Of a stretch of DNA of 6,707 nt, positions 1 to 5,234 are shown piece by piece; position 1 is the first letter of the stretch; each line of letters opens with the position of its first letter. Below the pieces are notes generated by a model. That model saw only the letters and a list, made by a program, of their open reading frames with translations, was not told where the DNA came from and ran no database searches. The position numbers and the translations under genes are program-made. Source of the DNA: CAYZEZ01 sp964477295 (GTDB lineage: Bacteria; Bacteroidota; Bacteroidia; Bacteroidales; SM23-62); the NCBI GenBank assembly GCA_964477295.1, contig CAYZEZ010000261.1, forward strand, positions 1 to 6,707, in the 5' to 3' direction.

Positions 1-655
1 AATGATAATCAAATCCGTACCTGTTGCTGCCAAACATTTCTTCACCCGCATCTTTCTCTGCTATAAATCCTAACCTGACCTTATCTGTGTATTTAAAAGT
101 GTACCTGGTATAAAACTTAATCCTGGATCCCGGGAAGGCTGCATTTGGATTGTTTTCCAGTATCGAATCGGGCATTTCCTTATATCCGGCCTGGCGTTGA
201 AGAGTCTGGACAGACCTTAGGAACAGGTCATGCGATGGCCGGATTTTTTTAGTGGCAGCATATTCCCGTACAGCACTGGATGGTTCAACCGTCACAAAGG
301 GTTGAATGGTCATGGCCAATTGTGTGTCGAAACCATACACCAGGGGGAGCTCGTTGATGCTCAGTAATTCCCCATTTTCCTTAATATAATCAAGTAGGCT
401 AAGTATCTGGAAATCATTTAGTAAGTGAAGCCGATCAAGCTCTTCTATCGTGGCAGTATTCAGGTTAAGAGGTTGTTCATAATAGTTTATGAGGTCGTGA
501 AAAAATGAAGTGAAATCAATTTCTCTGTCTTCTTCCCGGGCAATATTTTCGATCAGGTCCTCAACCAGGGTATAGATACTTGCCTCATCGTCCTGCGCAA
601 AAACCGGCAGGATCATTGTGACCATCGAAAAAACCAACAACAGCTTCTTTATCAT
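1..655 (-). CDS. Exported helix-hairpin-helix domain protein, C-terminus beyond the window
   Basis: This gene starts at ATG 655-653 and reads open to base 1, giving about 218 residues with the C-terminus missing. An in-frame stop lies shortly upstream of the ATG, so this start is well bounded. Residues 1-20 form a clear signal peptide (KK n-region, hydrophobic core, VFA before Q21), so the protein is exported. Residues 63-110 form a ComEA-like tandem helix-hairpin-helix region, beginning LNLNTATIEELDRL and continuing GELLSINELPLVYGFD. From about residue 165 the sequence turns beta-rich and barrel-like (GSRIKFYTRYTFKY, then GFIAEKDAGEEMFG). I recall this pattern from large (600-700 aa) Bacteroidetes proteins annotated only as HhH-domain proteins. 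HhH motifs normally bind DNA, but the function of this exported family is unknown to me. It lies 63 bp after the beta-barrel gene on the same strand, probably in one transcript with it and purE. Family confidence is high, function unknown. Confidence 0.85.
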   Translation of the reverse strand, partial: MIKKLLLVFSMVTMILPVFAQDDEASIYTLVEDLIENIAREEDREIDFTSFFHDLINYYEQPLNLNTATIEELDRLHLLNDFQILSLLDYIKENGELLSINELPLVYGFDTQLAMTIQPFVTVEPSSAVREYAATKKIRPSHDLFLRSVQTLQRQAGYKEMPDSILENNPNAAFPGSRIKFYTRYTFKYTDKVRLGFIAEKDAGEEMFGSNRYGFDYH

Positions 656-718
656 GAAAAGATGGGTATGGCGTTAAGTTACAATGTTTTCATCAAATTT
701 CTGCTTCTCACAATAACC

Positions 719-1591
719 TTATTTAATAGTGTACTGCAGGGAAAAGTGGGGTGTATATCCCAGGACCTGTTGACGGGAAAAAGCAATGCCGGCACGAATA
801 TTTTTGAGTACCAATCCTAATCCAAAGCTATGCTCTGCAAAATCTCCCACTTTCACACCTGTTCGTGCAGTAACCATCGGAAGGATCCTGTATTCAATCC
901 CTGCCTTATATAGTACCGGACCCCATTCAAGGTTTTTCTCTGTTTCGAAGCTGATAAACAAATTATCCTGGTAATTATACCCGATGCCTAATTTGAAAAT
1001 CATTGGTATGCGTTCATTATTAATTCGTTTGGAATAACAGGAATGGGTGGGATTAAATATGTGAAATCCAATAAACAGGTTCTTTAACGGAGAGGCAAGC
1101 ACCCCGGCTTCAATAGCAACAGCCCCCTGATTCCCTGTTTCATCGTCGACATGAGTGTTTAAATAATCGAATTGGATACCGGCTGAGAATTTATCATTCA
1201 ATGCCTTGCCAAAACCTAATCCGATCTTACTTTCATTATAAACCGGATATCCGAAATAGCTGTAATTCAAACTGAAGGTCCCTGTACCTGTAGGTAAACT
1301 GAAAACCAATGAATGAAGGCTGAGCTCGGGCACCAGGAATTTATTCTCATGAAAGATCCCGAGTGCAAGGTGAGGATAAAATCCAAGCCCTGCCTGGTTA
1401 AGGGAAGCAGACCACAAGCCTGTTGTCATTACCCCGGCACCACCCATGGCTACAGCCCTGGAGCCTGCCGGATAATTATCGCTGGCAGCAGAAATTAAAT
1501 ATGGAAGGAAAATACAAAACACAAAAACCGCATAGCATCGTCGGATAGTCGAATCGAAATCATTATGCAGTTTAATTGGTTTTATATTCAT
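719..1591 (-). CDS. PorV/PorQ-like outer-membrane beta-barrel protein
   Basis: This 290-residue protein has an N-terminal export signal: a long n-region with RR at 17-18, a hydrophobic core at 20-34, and probable cleavage near SAA at 34-36. The mature N-terminus carries AGSRAVAMGGAG (residues 42-53), the hallmark of PorV/PorQ and related FadL-like barrels of Bacteroidota. The rest consists of alternating amphipathic strands and ends in the aromatic-containing strand HFSLQYTIK, as expected for a 14-ish-stranded outer-membrane barrel. Relatives include PorV and PorQ of the type IX secretion system, but many paralogues have no assigned job, and no por genes flank this one, so I leave the symbol blank. 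The start ATG lies inside the 3' end of purE (20-bp overlap), which suggests translational coupling. The exported HhH protein follows on the same strand. The n-region of about 18 residues is long, but no later ATG would keep the signal peptide. Confidence 0.8.
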   Translation of the reverse strand: MNIKPIKLHNDFDSTIRRCYAVFVFCIFLPYLISAASDNYPAGSRAVAMGGAGVMTTGLWSASLNQAGLGFYPHLALGIFHENKFLVPELSLHSLVFSLPTGTGTFSLNYSYFGYPVYNESKIGLGFGKALNDKFSAGIQFDYLNTHVDDETGNQGAVAIEAGVLASPLKNLFIGFHIFNPTHSCYSKRINNERIPMIFKLGIGYNYQDNLFISFETEKNLEWGPVLYKAGIEYRILPMVTARTGVKVGDFAEHSFGLGLVLKNIRAGIAFSRQQVLGYTPHFSLQYTIK

Positions 1592-2084
1592 ACTTAACCG
1601 ACTTCAGATCCTCGTTGGCCTTGACGATTTTCTTTTCAAGGCCAGCTTTGAAGGCAACGATTCTTTCAAACACTTCCTTGTCTCCTGCACCAATTATCTG
1701 TGCAGCCAGAATACCTGCGTTCCTTGCACCATCCAGTCCAACTGTAGCCACCGGAATGCCCGGGGGCATCTGGAGAATGGACAATATTGAATCCCATCCA
1801 TCGATAGAGATAGATGCTTTTATGGGGACTCCAATAACCGGTAGCGGCGTAAAGGCAGCCATTACCCCGGGCAGGTGTGCAGCACCTCCAGCCCCGGCAA
1901 TAATAACCCGGATGCCTCTCGAATGCGCTGATCTGGCAAATTCCGCAACCTGATCAGGGGTCCTGTGGGCTGATAAGGCATTGACCTCAAAAGGAATTTG
2001 TAACTCATTCAGGATTTTTGCAGCTTCTTCCATTACAGGCAGATCCGATATGCTGCCCATGATAATGCTTACTTTTGGGTTCAT
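1572..2084 (-). CDS. purE: N5-carboxyaminoimidazole ribonucleotide mutase (class I PurE)
   Basis: PurE converts N5-CAIR to CAIR (4-carboxy-5-aminoimidazole ribonucleotide) in de novo purine synthesis, in the cytoplasm. The 170-residue length matches the family. Visible motifs are the phosphate/ribose site GSISDLPVM (10-18), SAHRTP with the catalytic histidine H40 (38-43), and AGAGGAAHLPG (63-73). The GAGGAAHLPG form is typical of class I bacterial enzymes, which depend on a separate PurK to make N5-CAIR. Class II AIR carboxylases differ at this point. purK is not in the window. The gene is the first of a minus-strand group and diverges from hpt across a 219-bp spacer holding a candidate promoter and a dyad. 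Its 3' end overlaps the start of the beta-barrel gene by 20 bp, so the three minus-strand genes are probably co-transcribed, although an envelope protein is an unrelated partner for purE. Confidence 0.96.
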   Translation of the reverse strand: MNPKVSIIMGSISDLPVMEEAAKILNELQIPFEVNALSAHRTPDQVAEFARSAHSRGIRVIIAGAGGAAHLPGVMAAFTPLPVIGVPIKASISIDGWDSILSILQMPPGIPVATVGLDGARNAGILAAQIIGAGDKEVFERIVAFKAGLEKKIVKANEDLKSVKYEYKTN

Positions 2085-2140
2085 AATATATCTGTTTATG
2101 ATATTTCGTGCCGTTTATCGAACAAAAAAATGATTTTTTT

Positions 2141-2148
2141 CAAAATTA
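2141..2148 (-). promoter_or_regulatory. Candidate -7 box for purE
   Basis: Read on the minus strand the bases are TAATTTTG, an exact match to the Bacteroidetes -7 consensus TAnnTTTG. This would start transcription roughly 50 nt upstream of the purE ATG. No TTG-type -33 element is visible at the right distance, and the region is very AT-rich, so a chance match is possible. Confidence 0.4.
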
Positions 2149-2150
2149 AC

Positions 2151-2176
2151 TTAGTAATTTCGTATTTCACTACTAA
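2151..2176. promoter_or_regulatory. Dyad in the purE/hpt divergent spacer, possible operator
   Basis: TTAGTA (2151-2156) and its exact reverse complement TACTAA (2171-2176) are separated by 14 bp. The similarity extends imperfectly outward: CAAAATT before the left arm at 2141-2147 faces AATTTG after the right arm at 2177-2182. The dyad sits just upstream of the candidate purE -7 box, where a regulator could act on either direction. AT-rich spacers make short dyads common, so this is suggestive only. Confidence 0.3.
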
Positions 2177-2260
2177 AATTTGATTTATTAAACCAAATTG
2201 CTGGGTACCAGTTACAATTTAACGGGTAAAAAAAACTTGAAATATCAGTTTACCATACGC

Positions 2261-2298
2261 CTAACACCTAGTAACCAGCAACTTGCAACTAACAACTT
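2261..2298. repeat. Degenerate 7-bp tandem array before hpt
   Basis: Four consecutive heptamers, GTAACCA, GCAACTT, GCAACTA and ACAACTT (2271-2298), share the core NNAACNN. A fifth AAC lies 10 bp further upstream at 2263-2265. The array ends in a run of T directly before the GTG start of hpt. The copies are not identical, so this is a decayed or constrained array rather than a fresh microsatellite. The TTG at 2283 falls inside the array, which argues against it being the hpt start. No function is known to me. Confidence 0.55.
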
Positions 2299-2303
2299 TT
2301 TTT

Positions 2304-2843
2304 GTGAATACCATAAAAATTCGAAACAAGGAATTCGGCCCTTTCATATCTGAATCTGAGATTAAAAAGACTGTTTCAAGACTGGCAATTGAAATTAACC
2401 GCGATCTCAAAGATAAGGATGTAGTTTTTATTGGTATTCTTAACGGAGCCTTTATGTTTGCTTCCGATCTTTTCAGGAAAATTAAACTCGATTGCCAGAT
2501 TACATTTGTCAAACTTGCTTCCTATACAGGTGATACTTCGAGAGGCAAGGTAAAACAACTGATTGGCCTGGGAGAACAGATAAAGGGCAAGACGGTTGTG
2601 ATCCTGGAAGATATTGTGGATACCGGCATAACCCTCGATACTATCGTGAAACAATTAACCGGCTTTGAACCTGAAGAAATATTGGTGGCAACCCTTCTTT
2701 TCAAGCCGGATGCATTGAAAAAAGTGGTTGTCCTGGATTATATCGGGATAGAAATTCCTAACGATTTTGTAATAGGCTACGGTCTCGATTTTGACGGCTA
2801 TGGCAGAAACCTTCCTGAAATCTATAAAATTATCAAGTCCTGA
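2304..2843 (+). CDS. hpt: Hypoxanthine phosphoribosyltransferase
   Basis: The enzyme transfers the phosphoribosyl group of PRPP to hypoxanthine (and usually guanine), making IMP or GMP in purine salvage in the cytoplasm. I chose GTG at 2304, giving 179 residues that begin MNTIKIRNKEF, the N-terminus expected for Bacteroidetes Hpt. A longer in-frame reading from TTG at 2283 adds seven residues encoded by the heptamer array. Motifs with this start are LNGAFMFASDL near the N-terminus, the flexible-loop FVKLASYTGDTS, the PRPP-binding signature VVILEDIVDTGITL (98-111) with E102, D103 and the catalytic-base position D106, then VATLLFKP, and the C-terminal base-binding segment IPNDFVIGYGLDFDGYGRNLPEI. 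No Shine-Dalgarno is visible. It diverges from purE and is followed by adk after 147 bp containing a palindromic element and a promoter, so adk need not depend on hpt transcription. Confidence 0.95.
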   Translation: MNTIKIRNKEFGPFISESEIKKTVSRLAIEINRDLKDKDVVFIGILNGAFMFASDLFRKIKLDCQITFVKLASYTGDTSRGKVKQLIGLGEQIKGKTVVILEDIVDTGITLDTIVKQLTGFEPEEILVATLLFKPDALKKVVVLDYIGIEIPNDFVIGYGLDFDGYGRNLPEIYKIIKS

Positions 2844-2850
2844 TTAATAA

Positions 2851-2924
2851 GTCATACTGAATTTAGTTCAGCATCTCCTTGCATTACAGCAGATTCCGAT
2901 CCGGAGTACTCGGGACGGAATGAC
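2851..2924. repeat. 74-bp GTCAT...ATGAC palindromic intergenic element with two hairpins
   Basis: The element is bounded by GTCAT (2851-2855) and its reverse complement ATGAC (2920-2924). Inside are two hairpins: CTGAA-5 nt-TTCAG (2857-2871), and ATTCCG (2893-2898) pairing with CGGAAT (2916-2921) around a GC-rich, partly complementary core. It starts 7 bp after the hpt stop and ends before the adk promoter. The architecture resembles the dispersed GTCATTCTGAA/TTCGGAATGAC-type repeats found between genes in many Bacteroidetes, which I recall as REP-like. There is no U-run after it, so it is not a standard intrinsic terminator, but its position would let it protect or define the hpt mRNA 3' end. 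Confidence 0.7.
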
Positions 2925-2951
2925 GAATAAGAAAAATGAAAGCAGTTTTTC

Positions 2952-2959
2952 TATCTTTG
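2952..2959 (+). promoter_or_regulatory. Bacteroidetes-type -7 box for adk
   Basis: TATCTTTG (followed by C) is an exact match to TAnnTTTG, in the form TATCTTTGC often seen in this phylum. It lies 31 bp before the adk ATG, so the start of transcription would leave a leader of about 20-25 nt. The upstream A-rich stretch lacks a clear TTG at -33. This promoter probably drives adk and the close-packed obgE and phosphatase genes. Confidence 0.65.
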
Positions 2960-2990
2960 CATCCTGTCTGAAACCTGTAAACCGTTTATT

Positions 2991-3557
2991 ATGCTAAACA
3001 TTGTGATTTTTGGTCCCCCGGGCTCCGGGAAAGGGACCCAATCAAAGAAAATTATCCAGAAGTATGGATTGAATCACCTGTCGACAGGTGATATGCTAAG
3101 AGCTGAAATTGCAGCTGAAAGTGATCTTGGACTGGAAGCTAAAAGCCTTATCTCCAAGGGTGAATTAGTCCCGGATAAGGTGGTTATTGGAATGATAGAA
3201 AAGAGGATCGGAACAGCCGGGGATGTCAACGGATTTATATTCGATGGTTTTCCCAGGACAGTGGCTCAAGCCGGGGCACTCGATAACGTGTTATCTGCAA
3301 GGGGCCTGGAAATCACCCTGATGATCAACCTTGATGTGGAAAAACAGGAACTGATTAACCGGCTGCTAAAACGTTCAGAACAGGAGGGAAGGGCAGATGA
3401 TAACCTCGAGACCATTCAGAACAGGATCTATGTGTATGAAAGCCAGACCAGCCCTGTGATCGAATATTACCAGGAGCAGGATAAGGCCCGTCAGGTTGAA
3501 GGACTGGGGAGCGTGGATGAAATCTTTGAACGGATCGTTAATGTGATAAATCCTTAA
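2991..3557 (+). CDS. adk: Adenylate kinase, short-LID form
   Basis: Adenylate kinase catalyses ATP + AMP = 2 ADP in the cytoplasm, setting the adenylate energy balance. The 188-residue product begins at ATG with the P-loop GPPGSGKGT (8-16). The NMP-binding region starts at STGDMLR (31-37), and DGFPRT (85-90) follows with the arginine that contacts the phosphates. The LID region around GRADD (133-137) is short and has no zinc-binding cysteines, in keeping with the roughly 190-residue adenylate kinases I recall from Bacteroidetes, compared with about 215 for the E. coli enzyme. The ATG follows a strong candidate -7 box by 31 bp. obgE starts 51 bp downstream and is likely co-transcribed. hpt-adk-obgE is, from memory, a recurrent gene order in Bacteroidales. 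Confidence 0.97.
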   Translation: MLNIVIFGPPGSGKGTQSKKIIQKYGLNHLSTGDMLRAEIAAESDLGLEAKSLISKGELVPDKVVIGMIEKRIGTAGDVNGFIFDGFPRTVAQAGALDNVLSARGLEITLMINLDVEKQELINRLLKRSEQEGRADDNLETIQNRIYVYESQTSPVIEYYQEQDKARQVEGLGSVDEIFERIVNVINP

Positions 3558-3597
3558 CTGCGTCGGGTTTAAGCAACTTCTCTGCGCCGTTAAGCAA
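3558..3597. repeat. Two imperfect copies of a CTGCG...TTAAGCAA repeat
   Basis: CTGCGTCGGGTTTAAGCAA (3558-3576) and CTGCGCCGTTAAGCAA (3582-3597) align with one substitution and three missing bases, set 24 bp apart. Together they fill most of the 51-bp adk-obgE gap, starting at the base after the adk stop. Similar CTCTGCG/TTTAAG strings occur between genes in Bacteroidetes genomes as far as I recall. No function can be assigned. The second copy ends 11 bp before the obgE TTG start, so it lies within the translation initiation region. Confidence 0.5.
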
Positions 3598-3608
3598 TAA
3601 ATACATTC

Positions 3609-4595
3609 TTGGCGGAATCAAACTTTGTGGATTATGTAAAAATCTTTTGCCGCTCGGGCAAGGGAGGTGCAGGTTCAAAACACCTGCACAGGGACCGCTT
3701 TACCGCTAAGGGAGGTCCGGATGGAGGTGATGGAGGCCGCGGGGGACATATCATGCTTCAAGGCGATAAACAATTATGGACCCTGCTTCACCTAAAGTAT
3801 AAGAAGCACAATATGGCCGGCAATGGGGAAAATGGGGGGTCTTCCCTTAAAACCGGGGGGGATGGAAAGGACATTGTGCTGAAGGTGCCTCTGGGAACAA
3901 TTGCAAGGGATGCTGAAACTTCGGAATTTCTGTTTGAGATCACCGAACATGGAGAAACAAAAATTCTCAAAAAAGGAGGCATGGGTGGACTGGGGAATGA
4001 TCATTTCAAATCAGCCACTCACCAGACACCCAGGTTTGCACAACCGGGTGAGCCGGCAGAAGAAGGATGGAACGTCCTCGAACTTAAATTACTGGCGGAT
4101 GTGGGACTGGTTGGTTTTCCAAATGCGGGAAAGTCAACGCTTCTCTCTGTTGTCTCTGCCGCAAAACCAAAAATAGCCGACTACCCTTTTACCACCCTCA
4201 AACCCAACCTGGGCATAGTAGCCTATCGCGATGACCAGTCGTTCGTTATGGCAGATATACCCGGAATAATTGAAGGAGCCCATGAAGGGAAAGGGATCGG
4301 TTTAAGGTTTTTACGCCATATTGAACGCAACTCGGTGCTTCTTTTCCTGGTTCCTTCCGATGCAGATGATATACATAAGGAATACAAGATCCTTTTAAAC
4401 GAACTGGAAAAATATAACCCTCAATTACTGGATAAAAGGAGAATGCTGGCCATTTCAAAATCGGATCAATTGGATGACGAATTAAAAGATGAAATACAAT
4501 CAGACCTTCCGGATATACCATGGGTGTTTATTTCTTCGTTTACTTCGGAGGGGATCACCACGCTTAAAGACGGGCTCTGGAAATTATTAAACTGA
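3609..4595 (+). CDS. obgE: Obg-family GTPase (ObgE/CgtA)
   Basis: Obg is an essential GTPase that binds the large ribosomal subunit, acts in its assembly and links growth to GTP/GDP and ppGpp. The 328-residue product begins at TTG (3609). The reading MAESNFVDYVKIFCRSGKGG is the N-terminus expected for Bacteroidetes Obg, and the frame closes at TAA 3591-3593 with no ATG or GTG between, so the TTG start is well supported. The glycine-rich Obg fold covers about residues 1-160 (GGPDGGDGGRGG, GNGENGG, GGMGGLGNDHF). The G domain has G1 GFPNAGKST (169-177), Thr of the TTLKPNLG switch, G3 DIPG (216-219), G4 SKSD (283-286) in place of the usual N/TKxD, and G5 ISSF (308-311). It ends after the G domain with no OCT domain. 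The membrane phosphatase starts 5 bp downstream, so the two are almost certainly co-transcribed. Confidence 0.96.
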   Translation: MAESNFVDYVKIFCRSGKGGAGSKHLHRDRFTAKGGPDGGDGGRGGHIMLQGDKQLWTLLHLKYKKHNMAGNGENGGSSLKTGGDGKDIVLKVPLGTIARDAETSEFLFEITEHGETKILKKGGMGGLGNDHFKSATHQTPRFAQPGEPAEEGWNVLELKLLADVGLVGFPNAGKSTLLSVVSAAKPKIADYPFTTLKPNLGIVAYRDDQSFVMADIPGIIEGAHEGKGIGLRFLRHIERNSVLLFLVPSDADDIHKEYKILLNELEKYNPQLLDKRRMLAISKSDQLDDELKDEIQSDLPDIPWVFISSFTSEGITTLKDGLWKLLN

Positions 4596-4600
4596 TCTTT

Positions 4601-5182
4601 ATGCTCGATAAATTAAATCTCTGGGACCAGGCCGCATTTCTTTTTCTCAATGGGATGCACTCTCCATTCTGGGACCAGGTAATGCATTGGATCAGTGGGA
4701 AATATTCCTGGATGCCCCTGTACATATTGATCATCGGATATATGGTCTACCGGTTTCGCTGGAAGAGTATCCTGATCATCCTGCTGGTTGTCCTGCTGGT
4801 TACCCTCAGCGACTGGACCTCGGTCCATCTGTTTAAAAATGTCTTTCACAGGCTCAGGCCCTGTCATAATCAGGATATTTCCCACCTTGTGCACCTGGTG
4901 AATAACCATTGCGGCGGAAAATATGGATTTGTCTCTTCTCATGCGGCCAATGCATTTGCAGTGGTGGGCTATACGTCATTGATCATCAGGAACAGGTACT
5001 ACACATATGGGATAATTTTATGGGCGATCATTGTAGGTTACAGCCGGATCTACCTGGGCGTGCACTATCCCGGGGATGTTTTGGGTGGTGCTATGCTGGG
5101 GCTAATTGTTGGGTACTTGGTTTATCTTATATTTAAATTTATTGAAAAGAGATTTAGATTGAACCAGATTGAACTAAATTGA
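4601..5182 (+). CDS. PAP2-superfamily membrane phosphatase, possibly undecaprenyl-diphosphatase-like
   Basis: This 193-residue integral membrane protein carries the three acid-phosphatase signatures: KNVFHRLRP (K79 to P87), VSSHA (111-115, with SSH in place of the commoner SGH) and SRIYLGVHYPGDV (148-160, with H155 as the nucleophile position and D159 supporting it). Hydrophobic segments lie near 36-50, 55-70, 117-128, 135-147 and 160-178, so roughly five or six membrane spans are expected. PAP2 enzymes of this size remove phosphate from isoprenyl or glycerolipid (di)phosphates at the outer face of the inner membrane. The substrate here (undecaprenyl diphosphate, phosphatidylglycerol phosphate or another) cannot be told from sequence. 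The gene follows obgE by 5 bp. Its last eight or so codons and the TGA stop are built from copies of a 10-bp repeat, so the tail RLNQIELN may vary between strains. Confidence 0.9.
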   Translation: MLDKLNLWDQAAFLFLNGMHSPFWDQVMHWISGKYSWMPLYILIIGYMVYRFRWKSILIILLVVLLVTLSDWTSVHLFKNVFHRLRPCHNQDISHLVHLVNNHCGGKYGFVSSHAANAFAVVGYTSLIIRNRYYTYGIILWAIIVGYSRIYLGVHYPGDVLGGAMLGLIVGYLVYLIFKFIEKRFRLNQIELN

Positions 5183-5190
5183 ACTAGATT
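5156..5190. repeat. 10-bp tandem array overlapping the phosphatase stop codon
   Basis: The units AGATTGAACC (5156-5165), AGATTGAACT (5166-5175) and AAATTGAACT (5176-5185) are followed by a half unit AGATT (5186-5190). The TGA stop of the phosphatase (5180-5182) lies inside the third unit. Because 10 is not a multiple of 3, gain or loss of a unit would change the frame and the C-terminus. This is the left half of a double array; a 9-bp array follows. Confidence 0.7.
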
Positions 5191-5201
5191 TATTCTTTAA
5201 T

Positions 5202-5228
5202 TTTAGTCAATTTAGTCATTCTAGTCAA
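5202..5228. repeat. 9-bp tandem array before lplA, partly inverted to the 10-bp array
   Basis: Three units, TTTAGTCAA, TTTAGTCAT and TCTAGTCAA, fill 5202-5228 and end 6 bp before the lplA ATG. The sequence TAGTCAATTT (5204-5213) is the reverse complement of AAATTGACTA and so pairs with AAATTGAACTA of the preceding array (5176-5186) with one bulged base, across a 17-nt AT-rich loop. A U-run does not follow the stem, so a standard terminator is not supported. The array occupies the lplA translation start region. Confidence 0.65.
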
Positions 5229-5234
5229 TTCTTC

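Noticed and set aside
719..1591. Naming the barrel gene porV or porQ
   Set aside because: Only the general family pattern is visible; no type IX secretion genes flank it, and the family has many paralogues of unknown role.
1576..1953. A 125-residue open frame on the plus strand opposite purE
   Set aside because: It is an antisense shadow of the well-supported purE. Its residue pattern shows no domain, and purE motifs account for this DNA.
2174..2182. TAAAATTTG as a -7 box for hpt
   Set aside because: The spacing inside the box is one base too long for TAnnTTTG, and it lies over 120 bp from the start; no -33 element was seen.
2283..2303. TTG at 2283 as the hpt start
   Set aside because: The seven added residues are encoded by the heptamer repeat array, and the family N-terminus fits the GTG at 2304.
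4601..5182. Naming the phosphatase ybjG, pgpB or uppP
   Set aside because: The three PAP2 signatures identify the superfamily but do not settle the substrate. BacA-type UppP is an unrelated fold.
5176..5213. Intrinsic terminator after the phosphatase gene
   Set aside because: The stem is AT-rich with a bulge and a 17-nt loop, and no T-run follows it; the DNA is better described as repeat arrays.
5156..5228. CRISPR array
   Set aside because: Units are 9-10 bp in direct tandem with no spacers, far from the 23-37 bp repeats separated by unique spacers that CRISPR needs.
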